The notes beneath the pieces were generated by a model. That model saw only the letters and a list, made by a program, of their open reading frames with translations. It was not told the origin of the DNA and made no database searches. The translations under genes and the position numbers were made by a program. Shown piece by piece: positions 1 to 12,182 of a stretch of 64,000 bases of DNA. The DNA lies in contig CM066991.1 of the NCBI GenBank assembly GCA_033977485.1, positions 33,415,850-33,479,849 on the forward strand, in the 5' to 3' direction. Within the stretch, counting starts at the first letter, position 1. Each line of letters begins with the position of its first letter. This DNA is from Hydrangea macrophylla (lineage: Eukaryota > Streptophyta > Magnoliopsida > Cornales > Hydrangeaceae).

Positions 1-908
1 ATTTTTTTTTGAGTTAATTCTAGTGTGCCTATACGAGTCGCCACTGCGTTTCCCTCCGTTTTCGAAGGTGACACAACTAGTCCTTATGATAATGGAAAAA
101 GTGCAACCACTTACGGTGTTTAATCGAACAGGTGAAAGTTGAAATTCGCCACCAAAATAAGTATCAAATTGAAGAGGAAAATAAAACCTGCATTATTCAT
201 TTGATTTACTTTATTCATTTGCACTAGATTCCAATTAATAACATATGTAAATGACAGTTCCCATTTTTTTGTTTTTTAAAAAAACATTTGTATGAGAGGC
301 TGTTTGTCATTGCTTATTTGTCCATTTTAAGCAGTTCTGATGGCCCAAACTGCTTATTGATCTGTTTGTTTCAGCAAAAATATAAGCAGATTTGATCTAA
401 AAAGCAGTTTGGCAATAAGCAGGTGGGGGGGTGCTTTTCAAAATTATCTCTATGATTAATCAATTTACAGCATATTAACCAAACACCCAAACTATAATAA
501 GCAGTTCTACTTTTAAGCAGTTCTACAAATCACGATCAAGATCGCATAAGCATAAACACAGACAAACAGGGAGCACTCAATTCCTTTATCTTAGCCAAAG
601 TCATGAAACATTAGTAAATATTAACTTCACATGCATATGTTTACTCAATTTTCTGGTTTTGTATTTTTAGCTTTCGGAATCTCCACCCTTGTCCATGTCC
701 CAACACTTGAGGACTTCTTTTGGCCCTCTCTCACTCTCATTTTGTTATATTTGTGGGTTTGGCAAACATCTTCTAATTGATTAATAAATCATAAAATGTA
801 GCATATAAAAAATAGTTCTATTCACATATGCCCTAAGGTTTGTATGCATTTATTATTGGGAAAGTGTAAAGGTAATTTAGGTATGGAAAACAAAGATAGA
901 AAAGTAAT
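1..908. other. AT-rich non-coding DNA
   Basis: There is no coding region of credible length or composition. The sequence is AT-rich with poly(T) runs. Part of it (about 296-571) looks like a small hAT-like non-autonomous element and is listed separately. Nothing else is recognised. Confidence 0.6.
296..571. mobile_element. Possible hAT-like MITE
   Basis: The left end contains CTGTTTGTC and the right end contains its inverse GACAAACAG. The interior holds several AAGCAG/CTGCTT words in both orientations (AAGCAGTTCTG, AAGCAGTTTGG, AAGCAGTTCTAC twice), as in small non-autonomous hAT elements. I could not find a convincing 8-bp target duplication, so the limits are approximate and this could be chance. 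Confidence 0.3.
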
Positions 909-1185
909 ACTCCCTCTGTCCCATATTAAGAGTCCTTGATGCCATTTTTTGATGTCCCATTTTAAGAGTCCTCTTTAAAAAGTCAAAGTATTTTAATACA
1001 CACTTTCCAAATTTGTCATTTATTATATCCAACTCTTCCCTCTTTTTTTTTTTTGATGTGACACTATAATTTTGAATTTCAAAAAGGGCAATATTGGAAA
1101 GTTAAAAATCTCACCAAAATCAAAGTTGTCCCCTTAATAAGTTGGAATTCCCAAAAGAGACTCTAAATATGGGACGGAGGGAGTA
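909..1185. mobile_element. Stowaway-like MITE (Tc1/mariner type)
   Basis: The element is about 275 bp with TA at both outer edges. Terminal inverted repeats of about 25 bp begin CTCCCTCTGTCCCATATT on the left and, read inverted, CTCCCTCCGTCCCATATT on the right. CTCCCTCCGTCCC is the widespread plant Stowaway terminus and TA is the expected target duplication. There is no coding capacity. It may contribute small RNAs or hairpin transcripts, but nothing in the sequence demonstrates that. Confidence 0.82.
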
Positions 1186-1639
1186 ATTTTTTTTACCGAA
1201 AATGTACACACTTTATAAACTCTTTTACCAAAGAAAGTGGGTACTAAGGTAGTAAATACTTCTAAGGAACATGTTAAATAGACAAGCTCTTACGAAAAGA
1301 TAACACTTTATCCACAACTTTCTCATAATTTTTTTGTTTACAATCCACAAAAGTGTGTCTATCTCTCTGATGTGTTACTGTAGGATCCACTGACATCACA
1401 TGATGATACAGGAGAGAGAGACGTATTTTTGTGAGTTGTGAACAAAAAGTTATGTAAAAGTTGTGGGTGAACGAAATTCATGAACCAAGTAGAGTCTAAA
1501 AGAAAGTTTAGGAAAGAGCCCCATTTCTTTTCCCATTTCTATTTTTTTTTTTTTTTTGTAGATTTATAGAGCTTCTTTCTCTCCCCCTTGGCTACGTAAG
1601 CATATCTATGACATACACACATATATATATATACAGTCA
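1186..1639. other. Non-coding, nothing recognised
   Basis: AT-rich spacer with poly(T) runs and a short (TA)n tract near 1621. I see no gene or element boundary in it. Confidence 0.5.
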
Positions 1640-1810
1640 GGCTCTAAAGAGGGCGCCCTCTTTTTTTTTAAAGAGAGGGTTTCTGTTTTGGCCATTGAAT
1701 TGTATTTTCATTAAGGGCAATTTTACCATTTTACAGTTTTTAAACACAATCTGACGGCTAAAAAAGAGGTCTTCTCTTTAATAAAGAGAGGTGGCCCTCT
1801 TTAGAGAATC
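1640..1810. mobile_element. Short MITE with GGCTCTAAAGAGGGC ends
   Basis: About 170 bp is bounded by GGCTCTAAAGAGGGC on the left and GCCCTCTTTAGAGAATC on the right, which are inverted repeats over about 14 bp. Further inner inverted pairs (AAAGAGAGG..., CTCTTTAA...) would let the whole unit fold back. The flanks are AT-rich and no target duplication is certain. The superfamily is undecided; Mutator-like or hAT-like are both possible. Confidence 0.6.
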
Positions 1811-2534
1811 TTTATATATATATATATATATATATATAATAAATAACCGACAATAACGTTTGAGGGGCTCATATACTTTATGCCCTTTGATTATCATCAC
1901 ACGGCTCATAACTCACTCACACGAATCTCTCCCTACCGCACATATACCGAATATGTTCTCTCTTTCCATGTGCACTCCCTGCCGGCCTCACACCCGAGGG
2001 ACCATACGCGCGTCTCTGTCCTCTTTTCTCTCACCCACACTTTAATTTGAATATCCCTCTCTCTCTCTCACTCTCTCTCTCTCTCTTTCTATCACAGACA
2101 CACACACACACACATATCTTCTCTATCCCTCACTTCTCTTTCCATCCAACAAACTCTCCTTCCCTCTACCTCAACTCTCTCGCAACTCTCATCGTCCTCA
2201 CCTCGGCCCAGTTTTGACCACAGTAGCACTCTCGCAGCCACTACGATGCCGCAACCCAAGGTATACCCAGGCCCGGCCGTAAGGCCAAGTAGCACAAGCT
2301 TGGGCTTGGGGTCCCCAGTTCTTAAGGGGCCCTAATTAAAATTAACTTTCTCTTATATATATATATATAAGCCCAAGTATATAGAACTATAAAAAGGCCC
2401 ATCAGTTTTTTGAACTCAATTAACATTCCATAAAAAAATGAAAACAAGGCCCAAACAAGACTAAAACCCAAAAGCCCATCAAACCAATACATCACTTCAA
2501 TAATGAATACATATATATCTATATATATACATAT
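1811..2534. repeat. Microsatellites and pyrimidine-rich spacer
   Basis: A (TA)n run lies at 1813-1838, (CT)n at about 2053-2090 and (CA)n at about 2096-2114. The 1860-2250 stretch is pyrimidine-rich and resembles a plant 5' UTR, with a possible start codon at about 2245 that leads nowhere. From about 2265 the GGCCCGGCCGTAAGGCC...GGGGCCCTAATT sequence resembles the end of a hAT-type element, but no matching second end is seen. Confidence 0.4.
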
Positions 2535-4889
2535 TGTAGACACCCCATTTTTGCCCAACACAATCTTTTTAAAATAAAGTGCTTGTCAGTACAGGCCTGC
2601 TACCTTTTGAATCATCCCAATTTGACCTCGAATGGAAAGATACTACAAGTCCAAGTTTATTGGGACAAAGGTCGACAAACTCATGCTCACCTGCTACACT
2701 ATATCATCTTCCATCATCTATGATTCACATATCTACTCACACCATACCTCTTGTCTCCTCTTTTCTTTCTTTATTATTTTCCTTCACTTGCACTCTCATA
2801 TGATCTATCTCTTTCTCTTTCTCTTTCTTTTTTTTATTTCTTCATCCAACACATATTGTCCCCCTTTCTTTTTTTTTTTTCTTTTTTTTTAATTTTTATC
2901 TTCTTTGTTTTTTCCTTCTTTAACCAACTATCCTTATGATTCTCTCATTTCTTTTTCTTTCTTTACTTCTCCATTTCTCTCTTTCTTTGCCTATAAAAAT
3001 CACACATTCATCAATGATGAAGGGGAGGGAGCATCCCCCACTCCCTCATCTCTCTCTCATCTCTCTCCTCCAAAACTCAATAACCATTGAAGCACCAAAC
3101 AGTCCATGTTACAGTTGTGATGATAATCAAATATCACTACGAATTCATTTTTGATTCAAATCAAAGGAAACTAATTGAAGAGTATTCATAACTCAATGAC
3201 ATTGGTCTGTGATTTTTCTCGGAATTTTAAAAAATCGTATGATCCATTTTCAAAGTACAAACACACAAGGTATACAATCTGCCAGAAACATCACAGCAGT
3301 GATACCAGATCACGTTCACTGTTTGGACTACTTCAAGATTTTTTTTTCACTCCATCTTTTTTGTCCAATAACTATAGCCTCTTAACTACCCCTGTGAATC
3401 GTTTTGATTTTTTTCGGAACAATTTAATTTTTGTAAAAAATAGTCCAATTTCAGTTGACAGTGCAGCCCCTTTTTTCTTAGTAAGGGTGATTCTAAATTC
3501 AATTTCTCCCAATTCATAAAAGATATTGCAAAACAGTTTTCTTCCATGGAAACTAGACTCATTTGGAGCATTTCCTCAAAATTTCATAAAATTAGAAGCA
3601 TCGGAACCCCTCCGTTCCATTTTTGGAATACTCAACTCAAATCTGCCAAAAAACTGAAAGAAAACAAAAAAAAAAAAAAATCTTTTTTTCTTTTATCGAA
3701 TACTCCTAACTTTTTAAGTTTCTCAATAACTTTGATAAAGAGGAAATTCAAACATCACACTTTTCCATAAACCTGGGCACCGTCCCTTTCTTCCGGTATA
3801 AAATCAAAAATACAAAAAAAAAAAAATGAAGACAAAAAGAAAAATACAAAAAATGGACTTTTTCAAAATAAAACATCAATGCCACCTTTGCTTGGAATCT
3901 GCAAACAGCACAGGTAAGACATGTAAGTCTTCTTATCCTACACACACTTCACATTTTTTTTCTTTCTTTTGGGTACCGACCCTTACTTCTGGCATAGGAA
4001 TAAAAGAATAGAAAAAAAATGAAAAATGCAAAAATATATTTTCTTAAATTTGGGCACTGGCCCTTACTTCCGGTACACTTTTCAGTCACTTGGGTACAGA
4101 TCCTCACTTCTAGTATTAGAATAAAAGGACTGAAAAAAAAATTAGAAAATAGAAAAGTACAAAAAAAAATACAACATTCTCCAATCACTTGTATAGTCTC
4201 ATTTCAATCTCAATCACTTTCCAAAGGTTAAAATCTAGGACTATACCACGTGGGTTAAAGTTCCTAGTTACACCGACTCTTTCTCAAATCACTATATCAC
4301 ACGTGCACGGTCAAACGGGACCACTTTTCTTTCTCTAAAAAAAAATCATGCATACACTCACACACAGGTCAGAACTACGTTTGACCTGATTCTCGTCTTG
4401 GGATACGTAAGCAATTCTCAAATAGTGCGGCCATACCTATCACCATTTTCCGTTCTATTTCACTTTCTAAAAAGAAAAAAATAAAACTTTTTTTCTTTTT
4501 AAATAAAAATGCCACATTTTAATAAAAACCACTAAAATTGACAACCGTGTTCGCACGGATGTTCGAGGATGCATAATACCTTCCCTCGACATAATCGAGT
4601 CCCCGAACCCATCTCAAAATCTCTAGTTTTCGCATGGCTATTAAGAGTCATACTTTTAAAAGGGCCCAATTTTTTCAAAATTTTTTTTTAAAGTCAAAGA
4701 TGAATTACTTTAATTGTCTTTGCAGGGGTCCTAACACCCCAAATGTTAGGTGGTGACTCTGAACTTTTTTAAACAGGCTCTACCATACTCTTTTCACCAT
4801 TCCCAATAAAAATCAAGTCGCAATCTACCCATTCTCAGGAAGCTGGACCCACACCGACAGCCTGGCGCTCCAAAAACGCGGGCGCGACA
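2535..4889 (+). mobile_element. Element A: Tat/Ogre-type 5' LTR
   Basis: The stretch starts TGTAGACACCCCATTTTTG, the same type of start as the LTRs of elements B and C, and ends GCGCGACA directly before a primer binding site. TG...CA limits give 2355 bp. Near the 3' side the segment TTAGGTGGTGACTCTGAAC is typical of the end of Tat LTRs. The preceding CATAT may be the target duplication. No second LTR copy is in the window, so this is a 5' end whose downstream body is missing or replaced. Confidence 0.75.
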
Positions 4890-4891
4890 TC

Positions 4892-4909
4892 TGGCGACTC
4901 TATTGGGGA
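4892..4909 (+). promoter_or_regulatory. Element A primer binding site
   Basis: TGGCGACTCTATTGGGGA lies 2 bp after the LTR end. It matches the element B site (TGGCGACTCCACTGGGGA) except at two positions. Primer sites of this form, reported as tRNA-Arg complements, are known for Ogre/Tat elements. Confidence 0.7.
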
Positions 4910-5264
4910 ACAACACTTAAGAAGATTCAGGCCATCACTTTAGTGATTTTCGTTACAATGGGGCATTTTCTTTTGTACTAACAATTTTTTTTGTTTCACA
5001 TTTTCTTTGTAAATTTATATTCTTTTGCACAGGTGTTCGCAATTCAGGCTAAAATAAAACTGTAAGACCAATGCCAATATTACAAAGGCAAATGCCACGA
5101 TCTTTAACTATCACGCACACTACACACTAGCATGCACGCATAACATAACCCTTCTTTAAGAGGAAACCTTTAAGATTAAAAAGGAGGATTAGTAAGTAGC
5201 ATGGCCGTTGCGGTAGTACCACCGGTACCATTACCGAAAGTTCCCCCGCTCGAGCCACCAACCT
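4910..5264 (+). other. Leader-like DNA after element A LTR
   Basis: Sequence after the primer site without a long reading frame. A short proline-rich frame (ATG at 5201, 21 codons, MAVAVVPPVPLPKVPPLEPP then one more residue and a stop) ends at 5263. It could be the beginning of a broken element ORF or chance. No gag homology is seen. Confidence 0.35.
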
Positions 5265-5334
5265 GAGAAAGTGCTTCGGCGCTGGAGGTTTGAAGGTTTG
5301 GGGACCATGCCTGATTTAAGTTTCCATAAGACAT

Positions 5335-5574
5335 CAGCCTCTCCACATGCTCTCACTCTCTACAGATGCATCAATGTTGATACATCACTTTCTCCAGATG
5401 TTCTCACTCTCTTTGTGTGCATCAATATAGATACGCTACTCTCTGTACATGCTCTAACTCTCTCCATGTGCTCTCTCTCTCTCTCTCTGTCACTCTCACT
5501 GACCTTCTCTCTCTCTCTATCTCTCTCTCTTTTTTCTTTCCCACCTGCTCCCTCTCTCCGTCACTCTCATGGAC

Positions 5575-5608
<34 letters not shown>

Positions 5609-5965
5609 TTCCCACCCGCTCCCTCTGTTTTCGTCTCTCTCACCGACACACACACTCTCTCTGTGTGTCACTCTCATGGACACCCCCCCTCTCTCTCTCT
5701 ATCTCTACTCTCTCTCTTTTTCTCACCTGCTCCCTCTCTTTCTGTCACTCTCATAGACTCTCTCTCTCTCACGCCCCCTCCCTTTCTCTCTTTTGATCAC
5801 TCTCAATGACCTCTCTCTTTCCCTCATTTAAAAAACCCCCCATATCCCCCTCTTTCTCTGTCCTTCTCACACATTCTCCCTCTTTCTTTGATGAACCTCT
5901 CTGTTTCACTCTCTTCCTCTCTTTCTTCTTCTTCTCCTCCTTCCATCTCTCTGTCGAAACTCATC
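5335..5965. repeat. CT-rich tandem and microsatellite tract
   Basis: About 5335-5470 holds about two and a half copies of a roughly 60-bp unit built on TGCATCAATRTDGATAC and CTCACTCTC. From 5470 to 5965 (CT)n runs alternate with a longer unit (TTTCCCACCTGCTCCCTCTC then CTCTCATGGACACC) repeated about three times. Apparent reading frames here are only Ser/Leu repeats from CT runs. It lies just upstream of the LBD pseudogene and may be its 5' UTR/promoter side. Confidence 0.75.
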
Positions 5966-6083
5966 CCTCTTCTTGGGAAAACTAGAAAAAAAAACCTAAT
6001 CTGAATAAGAGGAAGCTAAAAGAAGCCCTGTACAGGAGCTTCCCATAGAGATCAAGAAGAGGAATAGAGAATCATAACAAAAA

Positions 6084-7050
6084 ATGGGTATGAAGAGAGT
6101 TATGGATCCAACATATCATCGTTGTGGTGCATGTATATATAATAGAAGACAGTGCCGAACTGATTGTCCCTTGGCTCCGTACTTTTGGTACACAGGAAGT
6201 AACAAGGATTATGGGGGCAATTCACAGATATTTTGGATACAGGAACTTTTTACGCCTTATTCAAAATGTGTATGAGGCAGATCACCAACAAACTATCAAC
6301 TCCCTTGTATATGAAGCCACAGCTAGACTTCTTCAGGAGTCCATTTTGGGATATGTTTCTTATATCTTTCTCCTTGAACAACAAGTTCGAGAACTGAAGG
6401 AACAAGTTTCATAACTTCAAGCTCAATCAAAAGAAGAATCACCCAAACAATCCAAAGAGCCTGATCTAGATCCTTGGCTCAAGTATGCCATGGAAGATCT
6501 AGATTGCAACATAAGAATTCTTTAAAAATACTCCAATCTCATTTCTCCCATCACAACTGCTCCAATCTCTTCTAAAATCTCTAGCCCTACCCATACTCCT
6601 CCTATCACTCAAATCTGTACAACATCTTCTCATTCTCGTTGGTCTGATCTAGTCCAACACTCGCAATCTAGCAATAACCACCAAAAGTCTCCAGGTCCGT
6701 TGGATCTCTCTACTTCCAACACGAGCTCTCCAGTCTCTAATCCTACCCACAACCCCTCTGCTACTCCAAATTGCTCCCACTGGTCTGATCTAGTCCAATA
6801 CTTGCAATCTGGAAAGTTCCAAATTCCCTTGAATCAAACAGAAAAATCAGGGGTCCCAAAATATCCAAATCTCCCTCTAAATCTTCAAGCGAGTTCGTCA
6901 AAAGCACCTACTCCATCCACTGATCCTTACTCTTTCTTCACTGTCAATAACTTAGCTCAAAGCTCCTTCTTGGATTTAATTGACAAATTGGAGATTCAAC
7001 ATGCCTTCAAAGAAAAGAAAAGAAAATTCACGAGGTGGTATGAGCCTTAG
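6084..7050 (+). pseudogene. LOB-domain (LBD/ASL) transcription factor pseudogene
   Basis: LBD proteins are plant-specific DNA-binding regulators of organ boundaries and lateral organs. The start at 6084 gives a frame with the family's zinc motif C-x2-C-x6-C-x3-C (CGACIYNRRQCRTDC) followed by PLAPYF, the LOB signature. Just after this, at about 6200-6215, the frame shifts by one base. The second frame carries the middle GAS-like block and the NSLVYEATARL and leucine-rich coiled-coil segment that close the LOB domain. This frame then runs on to 7050 with two in-frame TAA stops (6412 and about 6526). The original protein was about 320 aa. The Ser/Pro/Thr-rich C-terminal half contains a diverged internal duplication centred on HWSDLVQ. 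Family assignment is strong; the subclass is not. The gene is broken, and lies 1.2 kb downstream of a retrotransposon primer site. Confidence 0.85.
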
Positions 7051-7168
7051 AACTAAGGCTCTTTTTGTTTGTTTGAAAAAAATTTTTGGAATGAACATCA
7101 CTGTCCGTATTCGAGGTAGTCTCTGTACATTGAGTGTGTATGTGATTGAGCCCACATGTCTTACTACG
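7051..7168 (+). other. LBD 3' flank ending in target site of element C
   Basis: About 120 bp of non-coding DNA after the last LBD stop. The last five bases, CTACG (7164-7168), are the presumed left copy of the target duplication of element C; the matching copy is outside the window. Confidence 0.5.
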
Positions 7169-7835
7169 TGTGAACACGCGGAATCCCACTTCTTGTTGTT
7201 TGTTTTGAAATCGTTTTGAAAAGGAAAAAGAAAAGGTCTGTTGAAAACAGATACAGAGTCGCCACTTGGTCTTTAAGGAACCAAGAAACCTAATTTGACT
7301 CACCCAAACGGATAAAGGGCACCGGCCCTTCATAACCAAAGAACTTGGCTCGGGGTTTTGGTACGAGAGAGGAAGGAGCCTTTGTCGCGAGTAAAACACC
7401 CTCAACTCACCCCGTCTCTCGACGGGCCTCAATTAGCATCCAAATAATCATCTTATACTATGTATGGTTCGACAATTAATATTATGATAGTATATAACAT
7501 CTCATAAGAATCTTGAAATGGAAGATCAAAAGATAAGATATCATTCATAAGATCTAAGCTAAATATCATACAATGCAAAAGTGAAAGATCACACAAATAA
7601 ACCTAGGAAAAATTGTCTAATCACATATCAAATAATTAAGTTTTCCTAATCTAAGGGGACATGAGTTGTTCTTGAAACAAATAATCAAATAAATCAAAAT
7701 ATGCTTAGCAAACTATAATGATGCATGTTAATCTTTGAGGAAAGAAGACCTCTCGATCCCCGGGACGGATGAGAAAGGAAGATCGGATCGAGGGAAAGCA
7801 TGGACGTATGATCCAACTCATTCCTTATAATCTTC

Positions 7836-9594
7836 TGTTTGCTATAATTATTTATTTGGGCGTGCCAGAGCCTTGTTAGGTAGGCCCAAACTAAAAACAC
7901 AAAATTTCCTAAAGCACTTGTGTGAGTGATACACAAGGTTTGGAGATCTGACTTCTATCAAAACGATTGTGATGGCCAATTAGGAAAGTACCCTTGGCCT
8001 AAGATCCTATGGCAGTATTGAAGCACACAAGCCATACAAGTGATGAAAGATGAATTAAATAAAATAGACTTTTATTTAATTAAAGAAAAGAAATTACAAG
8101 AAGTAATTGAAAAACTAGGAAAATAAAAGACTGCTATATTTGCCTAAACTAAGAATGCTAAAGGCTGCATTTGGGATGCGGTTGAATGCGGTGTATCGAA
8201 GAGACACAGAGTGAATTGATAGCTTGGCCTGCCTGTTAATTTATAGCGGCCATGGAGGTCTCCTAGATAAGGTAGGAAATAACTGATGAACCATTATCTG
8301 GTAAAAAATACCAGTTTATTTCCATAAACTGATAAAATCTGCTATATCTTGAACCTTCCATATCTGCGAGAATATATATACCCAAATATATATACAACTT
8401 GAATCTGGTCTCAATATTGGCTTGGTTCGGCTTGCTTCCCCTCCAAGTAAAAGATATGCTTCCCAAAAATATGATATTATCCCAAAAAGTGATAATATTT
8501 TTAATATATATCTTGCCATATCTTGATAATAATTCCATATACTAAAATATTATCCTTCCCTAATCAACATTGTGATAATATATATCACATATCTAATTAT
8601 AGAGAGATTGTAGGGATGACACATATCAGTCACAAATTCTTATTTGTGGACCCCGTCATAGCAGCTTTCCAAAAAAGAAGCCAAATCATTTGGAGTGTCA
8701 AACAATTAATTAGCCAGTTAGCCCGATCAAAGAAACCATAGCCAAACAAACCTCGGACTAACGCTGCCTTACCATGACCAAACAAGGAGATGTATTGATG
8801 CACCTCATCCACGTGGCTACATGATTTGATTTGGTCATATACCGAATTATAGTAACAGCCCGATTACACTGCAGCCCGACGGCATTGATCAAAACTGTCT
8901 GAACAAATACTGGAAAATGGTGGAGTGTGTCAGTCTTGGATCATTACTTCCTTAGTCCCACCACTATGTGACATCATGTGCCCAATAGAGTGGCAGGGTA
9001 CTGAAGTTGAGCCCGAGTAAAAGGTCTAACTCTACATTGACCAATTAACTAAGGAATATTTACAAAATGGTCAAACAAGGTGACCAAATTTAAATCCTTC
9101 AAAGCCTTAAAATACTTTTATGAACGTGGCCCACCATATGCTGTCAATAGGGCTTAGTCCGAATTATAACTTAATCGGACAAACGCGGATGCCCGATATA
9201 AAATATGTATGTCCATGTGGTGGCCTAAATTACTAAAAGGTCAACTAAAGTCACCAAATTGAAGCTTAGGGCGATTGAAATGATTTGTTGGCTTGAGACT
9301 GTGGATCAACAAAATAGGCATTTGCATTCATGATGATGACCTGGGCCCACCTTGCACATTTACCTATAAACCTTTCATACAAGTTCACTGATCAAAGTGG
9401 GCCACCATTACTTTGATGATTGATCAGTCCGAATAAAATATGCATAGCCCGATCTGTAAAACACATCTGGCCCAACCAACTTTGAACCAATCACTTGACC
9501 CCTAATTTTGCAATCGGTCTTATGAGTCCGATTATAACATCCCAATCGGCCTCTATCAATATTATTTAAAAAATGTATTTTTTAGGTGCAAACA
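7836..9594. mobile_element. Solo LTR (1.76 kb) inside element C LTR
   Basis: This block is absent from the homologous element B LTR, where the two flanks are contiguous. It starts TGTTTGC, ends GCAAACA (inverted termini, TG...CA) and is flanked on both sides by TCTTC (7831-7835 and 9595-9599), a perfect 5-bp target duplication. There is no internal coding region, primer site or second LTR. It is therefore best read as a solo LTR left by LTR-LTR recombination. Its family is not recognised and the orientation is undecided. Confidence 0.85.
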
Positions 9595-11120
9595 TCTTCT
9601 TAGATTAGGAGCCACAAAAAGCACCAAATCTTGCATGGATGCAATGTATGATCCTAGAGTGTGCAAAGGTTGTAGTGTGTTTGTGTACATGGACTTTCTA
9701 AAGTAGCTTAGAAGTCTAAGATATGCATGAATGCATGAAGAAAATCATCATAGAATATGTACAAATATGGTATGGACCACTTCCTAAGACATGAACAAAT
9801 TTGAAGTGCATATAAGCATCAAATCAAAGAATGGAAGTAAAAGTGTACTTGCTGTGAATAGTGGACATAACAGTAACATGATCTTTTGGAAATTGAAAAG
9901 AGGGGTTAGAAATGTTTTTAATGCATTCTTTTTTATGGAGATCTTCCCTATTGTGTCTAGAACACAACCCAAAAAGCCAATCTTAAATAACTATCACATA
10001 TTGAGAGAAATCATATAAACAATAGAGGTTATTCAGAAACAGAGTCCGTACTGTTGATTGAAATGTTATAAAATCTTAAAAAATGAAAACAAAAGATCTA
10101 GAGGCCCATATTATACAGAAAGTTCCCTAAGACATTTAAGGTCAAGAGAAAAATAAGTTGGGACCACTCTTTTTGGAAAGGTTCTCTGTAAAACAAGTTG
10201 AAAGTCAACCTAGCTGCTGTGACAGCAGAGGCAGAATGTTTGGAAGGAATGTTTGGACAAAAATGGACCCCTTTTAAGTGCTTCCAAGTCAAGCCAAAAA
10301 TCATGGGTGTTCTATAATGAGTTAGAAAGACTTTCCAAGTGGTCTAGCATTCATATATTGAGTATTGAACTCAAAATAATTCTTTGAAGTTAAATGACTC
10401 ACTATTTTGAAGGTTTTGAGAAAACAAGGTTTATTTCTTGAAATAAAAAATGAGAGGTTTAGGGGGGGGGGGGGTTTGAAATGGGGGTTTTGAAAACATA
10501 TTTTCAACACTTAATGAAGATTATGACCACTTAAAATGTCAACATTTGACTCTCATAAAGAACCTCCAAGATTATTGGAAAGTATTATTTCCATTTTGAG
10601 AAGACTTCAAGAATACATAGAAATGTATTGAAGTTGAAATCATCATCTATCAAACATGTTTTTTAGGTCAAGAGCTACTATCCATAAGGATTCACTCACC
10701 TCAAACTTCATGTCATCATCTAGATGATGATAGACTAGTAACCAAATAAAGAAAACAAAAAGGAATGAGGTAAGAGAAGATGAACAACAAAGTAAGCAAA
10801 CAAGTATATAAACAATCAATAGATGATATTAAATGATGTATTGGACTTGTAGCTTGGTGTTTCACTCATATATGGTGACATTGGACATGGAAGTAGCTTC
10901 ATCTCTCTTAAATGCTCACTAAAATGGTGGTTGGGTGTATTGAATATGAAGTAAATAGGAGTAATGAAGTAAAAACAAAGATTAGAACTCACTTTCTTGT
11001 TTGAAAATCAAAGAAGCAGGCTTCTTTTCTCTCTATTCTAACCTTATCTCTACAACTTTCTCTCTAAAACTTTTCAAAGCTTCTATTTGACACCCCCAAA
11101 ATGAGAAGTCAAGGGGGGGT

Positions 11121-11127
11121 TTATATA
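11121..11127 (-). promoter_or_regulatory. Element C LTR TATA box
   Basis: On the minus strand GGCCTATATAAACCCCCCC sits about 1.0 kb into the LTR. The element B LTR has GGCCTATTTAAACCCCCC at the matching place. The position and conserved flanks suit an LTR promoter. Confidence 0.6.
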
Positions 11128-12168
11128 GGCCAATTTGGGGTGGTTTTGGGGTTTTAGAAGTACTTCCATTGGTCCCAAACATCTGTGAACATAGAACTAC
11201 GTCGTTTTGGTTTCTAATTAATCAAAATGGACCCCCAAAAGAAATTACAAAAATGTACCATTCTGGAGGAGAGTGCTGCGGTGGCACTAGACCTGTGCCA
11301 CAGCAGCAGTGGGCCAGTGCCGCGGCAGTACTGCTCCTCATTCGTCCAGATAATCCTTTTTAGGCCCCCAGAGGTTCCGGTATTCGCGAAAAGGCCCTAT
11401 TTCGTCCGAAATTCACAGAAAATGCATACGAACTCCAAATTGAGGTTGTGATATACCGTTGGAAAGGTAATGGAGTCTATTTTACATAAAAAATAGTTCG
11501 GAGATGGGTCACTTTGAAAAGTTTTGCGATATTCTCAATAAAAGCTTATTTGATCGCCTTTTTCGCCTTTGGAAATTCATAATAAACTCGTTTTAAATCC
11601 AAAAATTATGTGCGATATATCATTGGAAAGCTAGTATCCATGAAAAATGTTTGAAAATTATTACGGTGCTCCGGTTTCAAAGTCAACTTTTGGTCAAATT
11701 GGTCAAACCTGGGATTCCCGGAAAGTTCTGGAAACCTCTGGGAGCTCCCAGGAGCTGATGTTTTTGTTCGATTTTATTTTAAAACTCATTTTAATACTTT
11801 CCACATGATCTAGAATGATTCCGGAACTTTTTGACAAATTTGGACGATTTTGGTCAAACTTGGTCAAACAGGTCAATGGGGACTTTCTGGGAACTTCCAG
11901 GACTTCCGGGGGTTGTCTGGGATCTGAAGATTTCCTCTAGTTTTGCTTGAAAACTCGTTTTATGACTTTCCTTATGACATAGCATGTTTCCAAAAATTTT
12001 GGTCCAAATCTGGGAGTGTTTGGGCTTTCAGGGGCATTTTGGTCATTCTGAGCATTTGAAGAGATAGAACTAACTTCCAGGAGTCCTTTTTGAGTCTTTT
12101 TCGATCATTGTAAATCACCAAGCTATGGGTCTCCTAAATCTGATAGCTAAAAAAATGGAGTGTCTACA

Positions 12169-12182
12169 GTTTGCCCCTCTTT
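12169..12182 (-). promoter_or_regulatory. Element C polypurine tract
   Basis: On the minus strand AAAGAGGGGCAAAC abuts the LTR start TGTAGACACT. This is the plus-strand primer used in reverse transcription and fixes the inner LTR boundary at 12168. Confidence 0.85.

Larger units (their letters stand above)
7169..12168 (-). repeat. Element C 3' LTR (5.0 kb, with nested solo LTR)
   Basis: Read on the minus strand it starts TGTAGACACTCC right after a polypurine tract and ends CGCGTGTTCACA. It aligns from end to end with the element B LTR (58148-61426), for example TCAGATTTAGGAGACCCATA near the start and TGGCGACTCTGTATCTG near the end. Without the 1.76 kb insertion at 7836-9594 its length is about 3236 bp against 3279 bp for B. 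Apparent frames inside are not genes. Confidence 0.88.

Noticed and set aside
5271..5809. Long Ser/Leu-rich frames of up to 161 codons
   Set aside because: They come from CT microsatellites and open in several frames at once; no conserved protein content.
7028..7432. 134-codon minus-strand frame at the LBD/element C junction
   Set aside because: It crosses the insertion boundary at 7169 and is a chance frame in LTR sequence.
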